Positions 8,807 to 16,451 of a DNA stretch of 64,000 nt are shown in pieces; positions within the stretch are counted from its first letter, which is position 1, and each line of letters opens with the position of its first letter. Made by a program: the position numbers and the translations under genes. The stretch lies in contig JAYQTB010000004.1 of NCBI GenBank assembly GCA_038147195.1, positions 558,001 through 622,000 on the forward strand, given 5' to 3'. Source of the DNA: Eutrophocola salsuginis (GTDB taxonomy: Bacteria; Pseudomonadota; Gammaproteobacteria; Pseudomonadales; Pseudohongiellaceae). The notes under the pieces were generated by a model, which was not told the DNA's origin, did no database searches, and was given only the letters and a program-made list of their open reading frames with translations.

Positions 8807-9745
8807 TCAGTTGAGCATGTTGTGCGAATGCTGCACGAAAAAACTGTTACGGTCGATGGTGTCCAGTACGACTTCACGGGTGCTGTCGCCATCCTTTAGG
8901 ATCAGCGGTATGCGCGTACCGGCGGGGCCGAAATGCCACAGAGTTCTGAAAAACCCGGCCATGGAGGACACCGGTTGAGAATCTACGGACAGGATGATGT
9001 CGCCGGTACGTATACCGGCCCGGGCCGCCGGAGCTCCCAAGTAGAGACCAACAACACACAGCTCGGACTCATGTTCCTCGATTAAGGTGCCGAGCCAAGG
9101 GCGAAGCTTACCGGGTTTCTGGCCGTGAGCGGTCATGTAGTCGAGGTAGGGCATGACTAGGTCAGTGGGAATGAACAGGTTGCCCGGCACTATATCGCCG
9201 GTAGGTCCTTTCAGGCCAAGTGCCAGTGAGCCGATACCCACCAGCTTGCCCTGCTTGTTAAGAAGGCCAGCACCCGACCAGTGCTCGCATAGGGGCACGG
9301 TGTAAAAGGCTTCCTCTAGCAGGTATTCCCAACGGCCGGCATATTCTTCCTTGGCAAAAATTGCTGCATCCATGGCCTTCGAATTTTCACTGGTCACGAT
9401 TTCAACGCGGTCCCCGATATTGGTGGAGGAGGCGCCATCCGTATCGAGGTAGGCCTTGCCGAGACTGGTTGTTGGGCGGATCACTGCAATGCCTGAATCA
9501 TAATCCTGCGCCAGTACGATACCTTCAGCCGTCTGGCCACGACGGTTGGTTATCCATACTTCCCTAGCTTCCATGATCGAATAGCCCACGGTCAGCATCA
9601 GACCGTCTGGACTGATCTGGATAGCGTGGCTTTGACGCTCGGTGCCAAGGAAATCCGCAGTCATCGCTGTGTCGGGAATTAGGCTGTGAACAGACATCAC
9701 AGCTTCGTTGCGGGGAAGTTCAAATGGAAGAATGGTTGCCGACAT
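8807..9745 (-). CDS. HtrA-like trypsin-fold protein with PDZ domain, catalytic His missing
   Basis: A 312-residue protein with an S1C protease-like region (about residues 30-200) and a PDZ domain (about 215-290, RPWLGTLI to AARAGIRTGDIILSVDSQPV). The site that holds the catalytic His in HtrA proteins (TNxHV) reads TVGYSIMEA here, with no His. The Asp region (QDYDSGIAVI) and a Ser (S157 in EHWSGAGLLN, versus GNSGGP) remain. No signal peptide is seen, unlike DegP/DegS. It is probably a non-proteolytic or atypical member; that is inference. Before island insertion this gene would have lain directly downstream of tRNA-Arg. Confidence 0.7.
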   Translation of the reverse strand: MSATILPFELPRNEAVMSVHSLIPDTAMTADFLGTERQSHAIQISPDGLMLTVGYSIMEAREVWITNRRGQTAEGIVLAQDYDSGIAVIRPTTSLGKAYLDTDGASSTNIGDRVEIVTSENSKAMDAAIFAKEEYAGRWEYLLEEAFYTVPLCEHWSGAGLLNKQGKLVGIGSLALGLKGPTGDIVPGNLFIPTDLVMPYLDYMTAHGQKPGKLRPWLGTLIEEHESELCVVGLYLGAPAARAGIRTGDIILSVDSQPVSSMAGFFRTLWHFGPAGTRIPLILKDGDSTREVVLDTIDRNSFFVQHSHNMLN

Positions 9746-9844
9746 GTGCAGAAAATCTAAAAAACATCTGTCCTCCGATATTAATCAATATCACCGAAAA
9801 AATCAGGTTTGCGATTAAAAAACGGAGTTTCAGGATGTGATATC

Positions 9845-9907
9845 AAAAATGGCGCTCCGGGCAGGATTCGAACCTGCGACCTGCCCCTTAGGAGGGGGCC
9901 GCGCTAT
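9845..9907. repeat. Left attachment site (attL): tRNA-Arg 3' fragment
   Basis: This 63-bp stretch repeats 19976-20038 directly, with a perfect 55-bp core (9845-9899), one mismatch at 9900 and seven more matching bases. From 9850 it equals the 3' part of the tRNA-Arg(CCT) gene (anticodon arm, TψC arm, acceptor and CCA) on the minus strand. The D arm and 5' acceptor strand are absent, so it is not a functional tRNA. It marks the left end of the island. Confidence 0.93.
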
Positions 9908-10115
9908 AACCGCTCATTGGCTGAAACACCGGAGAATGTCTGGCCTGCAGACGTTTTTCAGCCAATTTTATCGTTAGCGAATTATGTGCTTTCGCTATCG
10001 TAAAAAGATGGTCCAGAAAACACGCCACTAATGGCCTAAAGCCAAGATATTTCAGGCGTTTTCCTCACTCATTTATCCACCAAAAGAATAGCACTGGATA
10101 AGCTTATCGACAAGC

Positions 10116-10137
10116 GCGTATACATTCTTGTATACGC
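10116..10137. promoter_or_regulatory. GTATAC palindrome near the left island end
   Basis: GCGTATAC, a 6-base spacer, then GTATACGC: a perfect 8-bp inverted repeat. A near-identical site with the same spacer length lies at 19857-19874 near the other end. Its placement suggests an integrase arm-type site or an operator of an island regulator; neither is proven. Confidence 0.55.
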
Positions 10138-10346
10138 AAATTAGATAAAAAAACAGTCTTCGGTCAGGAAAATTAGAAAGGAATTTGGTAGTTCAGAACG
10201 CCAAATCATGAAAATTAGGTCACATGGCCATACTCAAGTTGAGTTTGAAAGAGATTTAAAACGCCCTGTAAGATTTTGTTAAGAATAAGTGATTAAAATC
10301 CCAATAAAAATTGGGAATAGATATATTCATTACAAAGGACTTTACC

Positions 10347-11093
10347 ATGTTAATTCGCAACATTCTGCTCGCAGCGTTGTTTCTAGCATCATCGCTGTCT
10401 TTTTCTCAAAGCTACAGTACAACTAACGATATTTCATATTTGAAGGCTCATCTGGATACCAATAGACAGGTGTATTATCCCGGAGATAGTCTGGACATCC
10501 GTATCACCTTTGAAAAAAACATATCTATACTGGAAGAGCAAAAGGCAGATATTTTCTTAGCACTGATACTGCCAAATGGGAATCAGCGATTTATTCCGTT
10601 GAAAAATTACGTCATAAATTCATCAAGACGGGTTGGCTATATAGAACAAATTGATACAAACGATCTTCCGGAGGGCGTATATCAATTAGGCGTTATAGCA
10701 ACAATCCCCGGGGGTAGTCCAAATATATTAGGTGATTGGTACAACGGTTTACCTGCACTGATGGATAAAAAGGCGATCATCGTCACTTCGGCAATAGTAA
10801 ATGAAGATGCTAACGAAGATGGCTTCTTGGATGGCGACTATGACGGCGATGGTTTTCTTGGCGATGATGAAGATTTGGAATTAGCTTATTTCCATGAAAA
10901 ACACACAAAGTATAAATCCTCAGAATATCGTCAATGGGAAGATGATGACTGGGACGATGACGATGATGACGATTGGGTGGATGCTGACAATCGTATAGAT
11001 TGGGATGATGACGATGATTATCTTGACGATCATCACCAAAGACATAATGACTTAGATGACCATGATAGTGACGAAGATTCAGATGACGATTAA
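10347..11093 (+). CDS. Secreted protein with Asp-rich, EF-hand-like C-terminus
   Basis: A 248-residue protein from ATG 10347 (AAAGGAC Shine-Dalgarno seven bases upstream). A signal peptide (MLIRNILLAALFLASSLSFS) is followed by about 130 residues of beta-rich sequence (YYPGDSLDIRITFEK..., PEGVYQLGVIATIPGG) resembling bacterial surface-protein modules. Then comes a run of D-x-D-x-D/G loops (NEDGFLDGDYDGDGF) like tandem EF-hand calcium loops. The last ~50 residues are dominated by Asp with some His and Trp. Calcium or other divalent metal binding outside the inner membrane is inferred. Function is unknown. It is a single-gene unit closed by the terminator at 11134. Confidence 0.75.
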   Translation: MLIRNILLAALFLASSLSFSQSYSTTNDISYLKAHLDTNRQVYYPGDSLDIRITFEKNISILEEQKADIFLALILPNGNQRFIPLKNYVINSSRRVGYIEQIDTNDLPEGVYQLGVIATIPGGSPNILGDWYNGLPALMDKKAIIVTSAIVNEDANEDGFLDGDYDGDGFLGDDEDLELAYFHEKHTKYKSSEYRQWEDDDWDDDDDDDWVDADNRIDWDDDDDYLDDHHQRHNDLDDHDSDEDSDDD

Positions 11094-11133
11094 ATATAAT
11101 TGCTAATTATTTAGTCAACATCAGTACCCATCT

Positions 11134-11172
11134 AGCCCGCGTATCTGCCTTTAGAAGATATGCGGGCTTTTA
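11134..11172 (+). terminator. Rho-independent terminator
   Basis: A 13-bp stem AGCCCGCGTATCT / AGATATGCGGGCT (one G-U pair) with an 8-base loop followed by TTTAAATT, directly after the Asp-rich protein gene. Confidence 0.85.
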
Positions 11173-11235
11173 AATTATTTATATGTGGAAAAAATCTTAA
11201 TCAGAGCATTAACTAATAAATCATCATTTATTGCT

Positions 11236-11382
11236 TTATGGTTTCTTTATTTCTCCTTTTTCCCCAACAACTTGGGATGGATCATTACTTACATTTAGAA
11301 ATTCCTTTGCTGTCAGGAATAGGCCAATAACCATTAGTGAAAATACTACGATAGCTATATAAGCGATAAAGGAGGCACTCAT
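11236..11382 (-). CDS. Small single-TM membrane protein (48 aa)
   Basis: A 48-residue frame starting MSASFIAYIAIVVFS, with one membrane segment (about residues 5-24) and a charged, soluble tail ending KGEIKKP. GGGAG lies eight bases upstream of ATG, and the ATG overlaps the stop of the preceding small gene in an ATGA arrangement, which strongly supports translation. It is the third and last member of a row of three tiny membrane proteins. No family was recognised. Confidence 0.6.
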   Translation of the reverse strand: MSASFIAYIAIVVFSLMVIGLFLTAKEFLNVSNDPSQVVGEKGEIKKP

Positions 11383-11558
11383 TTTTTATCTCCCATAATA
11401 GACATTAGCTTGAAATAAATACCAAAACAAAGAATTGAAGGTACCCAAAGCGCTGTAAACAGGCCTTCATCTTGCTGGCCAAAGAACCATAAATAAGCAG
11501 AGGTTACAAAAGAGATCGCTACTGCAAGAAGAATAAAAACATCAGATTTTTTAAACAT
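11379..11558 (-). CDS. Small two-TM membrane protein (59 aa)
   Basis: A 59-residue frame starting MFKKSDVFILLAVAIS. Two hydrophobic segments (about residues 8-25 and 33-50) are joined by an acidic turn (GQQDEG). The start has a GGGAG Shine-Dalgarno sequence and lies 11 bases after the stop of the upstream 62-residue gene; its stop overlaps the next gene by four bases. Middle member of a three-gene operon. No homologue was recognised; the charge pattern suggests an integral inner-membrane protein, not a toxin of a known type. Confidence 0.6.
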   Translation of the reverse strand: MFKKSDVFILLAVAISFVTSAYLWFFGQQDEGLFTALWVPSILCFGIYFKLMSIMGDKK

Positions 11559-11569
11559 AAATTTTCTCC

Positions 11570-11758
11570 CTAAAAGTCATGATACCCAATGGCAGCGATA
11601 AGACATCCGGACACTGCTACTGCGGCAATAGTACGGATACCTGAGTGTCCTAATAATGAATATTGTTCAATTTCACTTATACCTAACAGAACAGCTAATA
11701 GCATGAAAAAAGAAATGCATATAAATGCTAACCCTATGAATTTTAGGCAATTAATCAT
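11570..11758 (-). CDS. Small two-TM membrane protein (62 aa)
   Basis: A 62-residue protein starting MINCLKFIGLAFICIS with two hydrophobic helices (about residues 5-26 and 40-58) linked by an acidic segment (SEIEQYSLLGHSG). First gene of the three-gene membrane-protein operon on the minus strand. No family was recognised. Conserved spacing and Shine-Dalgarno sequences in the operon make a real gene likely. Confidence 0.6.
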   Translation of the reverse strand: MINCLKFIGLAFICISFFMLLAVLLGISEIEQYSLLGHSGIRTIAAVAVSGCLIAAIGYHDF

Positions 11759-11799
11759 ACTTCTGTAGGTATATCCGTCGGGATTAATTAAATAAGAGT

Positions 11800-12120
11800 G
11801 TGTATCAGCTTATTCTTACGAATGTGTTAAACATTCGGATTAGCAAACGTTATGTCTACAAGAATTCTCCTGAAGAAGAATATATTGGATTTATTGCTGA
11901 AGACGTTCCTGAGTTAGTGGCGACCAATGACCGTAAGTCGCTTGCGTCAATGGATATCGTGGCTGTGCTGACTAAGGTAGTTAAAGAACAAGACTCAGAA
12001 ATAGAAGCACTGCAGCAATCGGTTGAAGAGCTGAGTAAACAGCAGAGCGAGTTAATGGCTCAGCTGAGCATCCTGATACAGAAGCTGGAACCTCAGAATC
12101 TTGATGTAAGTAAGCTATAA
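11800..12120 (+). pseudogene. Fragment of a tail-fibre-like protein (S74 chaperone domain end)
   Basis: The sequence YIGFIAEDVPELVATNDRKSLASMDIVAVLTKVVKEQDSEI followed by a coiled coil is the characteristic C-terminal end of proteins carrying an intramolecular-chaperone (peptidase S74-type) domain, found in phage tail fibres and bacterial surface proteins. The GFIAEDVPEL core and MDIVAVLTKVV helix are intact. Everything upstream is missing: the frame opens just before the domain with a weak GTG and no good ribosome site. I read it as the 3' remnant of a larger gene, not an intact small protein. Confidence 0.6.
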
Positions 12121-12230
12121 ACTCTAAACAGGCTCCTTTCAACTCAGTGAAATTAAGCTAAGCTGAAAAGAGCTTAAGTTGTCTTTTTTGTATGTGGGCC
12201 GGGACAGTAATTGTGTGCAGCTGTGACAGC

Positions 12231-12441
12231 CCCTCCCGCCCCAAAGCCTCCTGAAAAACTAGAATGCCCATTTTAGGGGCTATGCTATTACCTCTTTGGT
12301 TGTAGTCACTCCCACAGCGCTATACTGAGGCTCTCTGGGGTATTCTGTAGCCTTGCTTAGGGCGGGGGAAAAGACCGTGGGGACAGGGCGTAGGTATATA
12401 GTTGGAGGCTGATGTTTTGAAGGCTGAACAGTGTTAACTAG
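12231..12441 (+). repeat. Island repeat, copy A
   Basis: First of three diverged copies of a non-coding element. It opens near CCTCCCGCC, contains a CTAGAATG block, a TGTAGTC-x-CTCCCACA block, a GGTATTCTG block and GTAGGTATATAG, and ends at GTTAACTAG. By eye about 80% identical to copy C and about 70% to copy B. Just downstream (12454-12483) lies an inverted repeat GTCGCGTA/TACGCGAC, before the stop of the next gene. Confidence 0.75.
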
Positions 12442-12510
12442 ATAAAGACTATAGTCGCGTAACAGATCACCTGAATACGCGACGAAGTCCTGAAAAATTC
12501 CCTTGTACTG

Positions 12511-13110
12511 TTAGCGCGGTGCCTGATATTGATAATAATCCTGTACTGGGATCATGAGATGCGCCAACGGGGACTCTGGCCACATGACGTAGGGTGCTCC
12601 CGTATTGAAGTTGGCGCTTAAACCTTGATAAGCATCTGGATTAGCAGGGAGGATCATCAAATGGGGGCCAGAGACAATCCACTCTTCGGGATCGCTTGCT
12701 TCTGACTCCAGAGTAACATATGGACTAGTATTGTCTGCACCCATATCGCCATGGAGCATCCACATATAACCATCGCGATCTAGTTGGGGGGCAACGCCAT
12801 TTTTATAAGCTTGCATCCACTTCATTGCCTCCATATCCATGCAGGCCGGTACTGCATGCTGTACTGTCTCATAACCAGTTTCTGGCATGGGAAAGGGGCT
12901 GGCAGACAAGCAGGTCCAGCCATTACTACCCTCACGTAAAACGCTACCATCGGGGGCAACAACGCTGGCATGATCTCCCAAAGGATAAGGTGCCGCAGTT
13001 GTAAGGGCCCAGACCATCCAATCAGCAGTGTTGTGTTCTGCATCCGGTTCTGCTGAAAAGCAGAGGCTACTGAGAAGTAAGGTAATCCAAACGAGTATTC
13101 GCACTTTCAT
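12511..13110 (-). CDS. Exported protein of unknown function (199 aa)
   Basis: A signal peptide (MKVRILVWITLLLSSLCFSA) precedes a ~180-residue domain with motifs GSNGWTCLSA, CMDMEAMKWMQA, MLHGDMGADNT and GPHLMILPAN...GAPYVMWPESPLAHLMIPV. This pattern belongs to a family of uncharacterised exported bacterial proteins that I recognise but cannot name. Two mature-region cysteines (in WTC and ACMD) could form a disulphide. It is the last of three minus-strand genes encoding exported or small beta-rich proteins in the island. No catalytic motif is evident. Confidence 0.7.
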   Translation of the reverse strand: MKVRILVWITLLLSSLCFSAEPDAEHNTADWMVWALTTAAPYPLGDHASVVAPDGSVLREGSNGWTCLSASPFPMPETGYETVQHAVPACMDMEAMKWMQAYKNGVAPQLDRDGYMWMLHGDMGADNTSPYVTLESEASDPEEWIVSGPHLMILPANPDAYQGLSANFNTGAPYVMWPESPLAHLMIPVQDYYQYQAPR

Positions 13111-13143
13111 ATAATCACCTCAAAAGCTTTATATTGGTTTTTA

Positions 13144-13554
13144 TTATTCAAGAATCTCTAAAACCGCGGTCGCATTCCCATCACTACTGACATCGTAGTT
13201 TCCGACAGCGACTGTGCCATTTAGAAAAGAGAATTTCTCTGAACGGGTATGATGATGATTGATAACACGCATTGGAATAGACCCATCTGGATTGACGCCG
13301 CGTGATGATCCGCTACCTTTCAAATTAATAATTTCACCGCATTCCGTTTGCAGCACCCCGTCCCCATGACCATAAATAGTTCCATCAACCCTCTGGATTT
13401 GCCTATATGTCCAATGGGTAACAAACTTAACTCCACCCATTTCACCTTGAGTAGATAAATTAATTTCAAAATGAGAGCCTTCAGCTGTGGCAGGTAGCAC
13501 GGAAATGCTTGTTATCGTACCGGTTTCTCTTCTGGTGTAATCTTTCAGATTCAT
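13144..13554 (-). CDS. Beta-rich protein of unknown function (136 aa)
   Basis: A 136-residue protein without a signal peptide, composed mostly of predicted beta strands (GTITSISVLPATAEGSHFEINLST, KFVTHWTYRQIQRVDGTIYGHGDGVLQT) with a C-terminal GTVAVGNYDVSSDGNATAVLEIL. The pattern resembles small calycin or allene-oxide-cyclase-like barrels, but this is only an impression. It lies 33 bases before the 199-residue gene on the same strand and 99 bases after the 238-residue exported protein, so the three may be co-transcribed. Confidence 0.6.
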   Translation of the reverse strand: MNLKDYTRRETGTITSISVLPATAEGSHFEINLSTQGEMGGVKFVTHWTYRQIQRVDGTIYGHGDGVLQTECGEIINLKGSGSSRGVNPDGSIPMRVINHHHTRSEKFSFLNGTVAVGNYDVSSDGNATAVLEILE

Positions 13555-13653
13555 ATCTATTTTCTCTTAAGTGTAATTGATGACCAACGATATGTAACAT
13601 TTGGGTTCATACCGTTGGCCATGTATTAATTGATATTACGACTGGTCAGGTAG

Positions 13654-14370
13654 TTACTCTGGCCAATGCGCAAATTGGTTCATTGTTCTCCAATGAGAAA
13701 AGGTAAGTTCATCAATAGATGAGAAATGTCTTTCCCAGATTTGTCCTGCAATTTCTGCGCCGAAATGTTCTGCTAGCATGGCAGGTACGGCAACTTGTGG
13801 CATGGCATCAAGGTCTTCCATTGTATCCACGATTTCTACATATTGAACATGAAGAAGTGGCTGTCCACTTATAGAATTCATGATGCCCCACTGCATGTTT
13901 GGATTTGTCGCTTTCATTGCCTCAGCTATTTGGGTAAATGTTTCAGTGAAGACAGTGGCGTTGTTAACTTTGTAATAAAGCGTTTTTACTGCCTCAGGGG
14001 CTTCACCAATAATTCCTGCATTACTTACTGCCGTATTGTTGCCCCAGCGTCCTACCTTCGTTTCCTTAATTACATTTTTAGCGCCTGCAAGTAAACGTCT
14101 TGATGGCTGAAAACAATTGGAACCTTCAAAGGTAGCTTGTGGATAATTTATCCAAATTCTTGGTTCTCCACTCATAGATTGAGCCACTAAATAGTAGCAC
14201 TGTGAGTTTGCGGCTTTAGCTTCTTTCTGGAGGTCTTCTAGCCAACTGTACATTTCTTGTTGTGTTCCGGGATACATTGTTAATTCCACCCACTGAACAT
14301 GTTGGCCGAAAGCATTGATGGTTGATGCCAGCATGCTAAAAGTAAGAATCATTTTTATTAAATATTTCAT
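13654..14370 (-). CDS. Exported protein of unknown function (238 aa)
   Basis: ATG 14370 is chosen because AAGGA lies at Shine-Dalgarno distance and a signal peptide begins there (MKYLIKMILTFSMLASTINAFG). The mature part holds what look like two related halves, each with a strand-helix pattern (VQWVELTMYPGTQQEMYSWLEDL and LLHVQYVEIVDTMEDLDAM), somewhat like a dimeric alpha-beta barrel (antibiotic biosynthesis monooxygenase) fold. That is tentative. It heads the three-gene minus-strand cargo operon. Function unknown. Confidence 0.65.
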   Translation of the reverse strand: MKYLIKMILTFSMLASTINAFGQHVQWVELTMYPGTQQEMYSWLEDLQKEAKAANSQCYYLVAQSMSGEPRIWINYPQATFEGSNCFQPSRRLLAGAKNVIKETKVGRWGNNTAVSNAGIIGEAPEAVKTLYYKVNNATVFTETFTQIAEAMKATNPNMQWGIMNSISGQPLLHVQYVEIVDTMEDLDAMPQVAVPAMLAEHFGAEIAGQIWERHFSSIDELTFSHWRTMNQFAHWPE

Positions 14371-15177
14371 AAGTAATCCTTTTTTTAGTGGAATTGAATA
14401 TAGAATTTCAATTCTTAAATTACCTTTTTTTAGCATACATGAAAATCATTTTTTGTACTTGGGAAGGCATATTAACCGTGTGTCACTGCAGGGGCCCCTA
14501 CCGTCCTAAAACACCCTAAAAAGCTGGAATGCCCTCTTATGGGGTATGGAATCTTCGCTTGTAGTCGGTCCCACAAGGCTCTCAGGGGCATTCTGGAGCC
14601 TTGTTTCGGGCGGGGCAGGGTACAGGTATATAGCTGCAGGTTGTTGTTGTCAGAACTAGGCACTGTTAACTAGTTCGAGGCGTTGTTTCTTCTACCTTTT
14701 TCCTTAACTCCCCTAGTAATACCCGGAACCCACCCTAGACAGCAGGGAAGATATCAGGAGGTTCTAGGGGATACTCCGGAACCTCCCCGTTGTTGTTAAG
14801 GTACTGTATAGCCCTTTGTTCATATAAAGAACGGCTACTAGCACTGCCTTCATATGCTTATGTTTCATTTCAAGCATTACGCCCATAGTAATCTTTGAGC
14901 CTATAAGCTGTAGCTGCCAGCCAGCAGGTGCATGTTTTTTCCTTCTTCTTGTTCATGGGGCGAGTTGACTTGATGGGGCATTGAAGGTGTATGGTTGTTT
15001 AACTCCTAAAGTTCTCATATCGGAATAGTGAGTAATAAAAGGACGATTTACTGTTTATTATTTAATCACATGTCTACTTATTCAAAAGTCAAAGCGGGGT
15101 GTTATCAGCTTACTATTTTGGAGGACTATAAAGGTGTTCGTGGCTATTGAGTCCTCCCCTGTGAGCCAAAAGTTATC
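14371..15177. other. Gene-poor island stretch containing repeat copy B
   Basis: About 800 bases between the exported-protein operon and the polymerase-like gene. Repeat copy B fills about 14,495-14,735. The rest (14,736-15,177) has no frame with a credible start and ribosome site. The leader of the 15,178 gene lacks a clear Shine-Dalgarno sequence, and an in-frame TGA at 15,148 fixes the start at or after that point. Confidence 0.4.
14495..14735 (+). repeat. Island repeat, copy B
   Basis: Second copy of the island repeat, with several internal deletions relative to A and C. It keeps the GGAATGCC, TTGTAGTCGGTCCCACA, GCATTCTGGAGCCTTGTTTCGGGCGGG (read in segments) and AGGTATATAG blocks and the CACTGTTAACTAG end. 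Beyond that end, similarity to copy C continues for roughly 60 bases (CCTTAACTCC-CTAG), which copy A lacks. Confidence 0.7.
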
Positions 15178-16377
15178 ATGCCCAAATTAAATCTATTTTT
15201 GAGTGCAGACGTGGAGGTTGAACCTTCTAATATTATATTTAATCAGTCACTTTTAGCTCCCGAACCAACGCTGCGTACCCAAGCACAGCGAAAAGCCCTC
15301 CACTGTATTTTGAGCAATGTGGGCAAATACAAAAACCAACCCATCCTTTTCAATATGCGCAATCAAGCTAATGCGCCTGAGCAATACAACCCGCATGGAT
15401 ATGGCCACAAGCCCCTGATAGCTGTGATCCGGCAGCTGCAACGCAACGGGCTATTGACGCTCAAGAAGGGCGTAGCGCATCTTGTGAAGAAGAATGACGG
15501 AGACTTTGAGAAAGCACAGTTATCTGAATTTAGAGCCTCAGATGTCCTAGTGAAGCTTTGTGAGGCACATGGCTACACACCCAAAGCAACAGCCGCCAAC
15601 CCCCAACAATTTGTTGAGCTTCATGATTTGAATGGCCGCCTAGTCCCGTTTGAGGAGACCCACTACTCCAAACACATCAATGAACTTATGGGCGATTACT
15701 GCCAATTCCTGAACGCACAACGAATCACAGTAGACGGTGAAGATTTGGGATATCTTCATCTTGTGAGGAAGTACAAAGATTGGGATGGATCAAAGAGACT
15801 TATTTATGGCGGAAGGAGTCACGACACGTTCATGTCTTATCCACCAGCCAAGCGTGAACGCATCATAATCAATGGCTCACCAGTTAGTAGAGTTGACTAT
15901 CCAGCAAGTCAGTTGAATGTCCTATACAGTTATGTCACTGGCCGCTTCCTGTACCCGGAGGACCCTTACAGCGTAGAAGGCATCACTCGCACAACAGCCA
16001 AGTATCTGGCGAATCTCATGCTCAACAATAGCTCTATACAAGCAGCATCACTAGCGGCAAACAAGAATATTTCAGATCAGAAAAAGATAGTACGCGATAA
16101 TTACAGCAATGACTTGCGCCGACTCAAGACTGTAAGTGCGATGATGAAACTCATCGCAAATCGGAACGCTCCAATTGCTGAGTGCTTCTTTAAAGGTAAG
16201 GCGATGGGTCAACAATATGCGTGGCTAGAAGCCAATCTAGTTTTTGAAGTCGCAAGGCTTCTGAGGCGTATGGATGTCCCAGCATTGACAGTCCATGACG
16301 AATTTATAGTGCCTGTCGATATGGTCGGGGCAGTGCATGAGGTGAGGTATACGACTGCCTTTCAGAATGTTTGGTGA
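15178..16377 (+). CDS. Protein with family-A DNA polymerase-like palm motifs
   Basis: A 399-residue protein I could not assign to a named family. Its second half shows three spaced motifs like family A polymerases: a motif A-like VDYPASQLNVL with D240, a motif B-like TRTTAK with R271-x3-K275, and a motif C-like ALTVHDEFIVPVD with H373-D374-E375, preceded by a GKAMGQQYAWLEANLVFEVARLL helix that parallels the QGTAAD...K region of Pol I. The motif B aromatic (Phe) and Tyr are not conserved. Residues 1-200 look like helical DNA-binding or accessory sequence. A replication or repair polymerase of the element is a plausible inference. The C-terminus ends about 25 residues after motif C, shorter than usual. 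Confidence 0.5.
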   Translation: MPKLNLFLSADVEVEPSNIIFNQSLLAPEPTLRTQAQRKALHCILSNVGKYKNQPILFNMRNQANAPEQYNPHGYGHKPLIAVIRQLQRNGLLTLKKGVAHLVKKNDGDFEKAQLSEFRASDVLVKLCEAHGYTPKATAANPQQFVELHDLNGRLVPFEETHYSKHINELMGDYCQFLNAQRITVDGEDLGYLHLVRKYKDWDGSKRLIYGGRSHDTFMSYPPAKRERIIINGSPVSRVDYPASQLNVLYSYVTGRFLYPEDPYSVEGITRTTAKYLANLMLNNSSIQAASLAANKNISDQKKIVRDNYSNDLRRLKTVSAMMKLIANRNAPIAECFFKGKAMGQQYAWLEANLVFEVARLLRRMDVPALTVHDEFIVPVDMVGAVHEVRYTTAFQNVW

Positions 16378-16451
16378 TTTTAAGCAACCTAATGCGTCAA
16401 CCCCCAACAGCCTATGCCTACATATGACCTAAAAAGCTTTATTAAGTTTTC

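Noticed and set aside
9850..9934. Second tRNA-Arg gene at the left island end
   Set aside because: Only the 3' part is present; past 9907 the sequence does not form the D arm or 5' acceptor strand, despite a chance CACCGGAG at 9928-9935.
9809..10003. Open frame of 64 codons reading through the tRNA fragment
   Set aside because: Its sequence (APGRIRTCDLPLRRG) is the well-known spurious translation of tRNA 3' ends on the wrong strand; no ribosome site.
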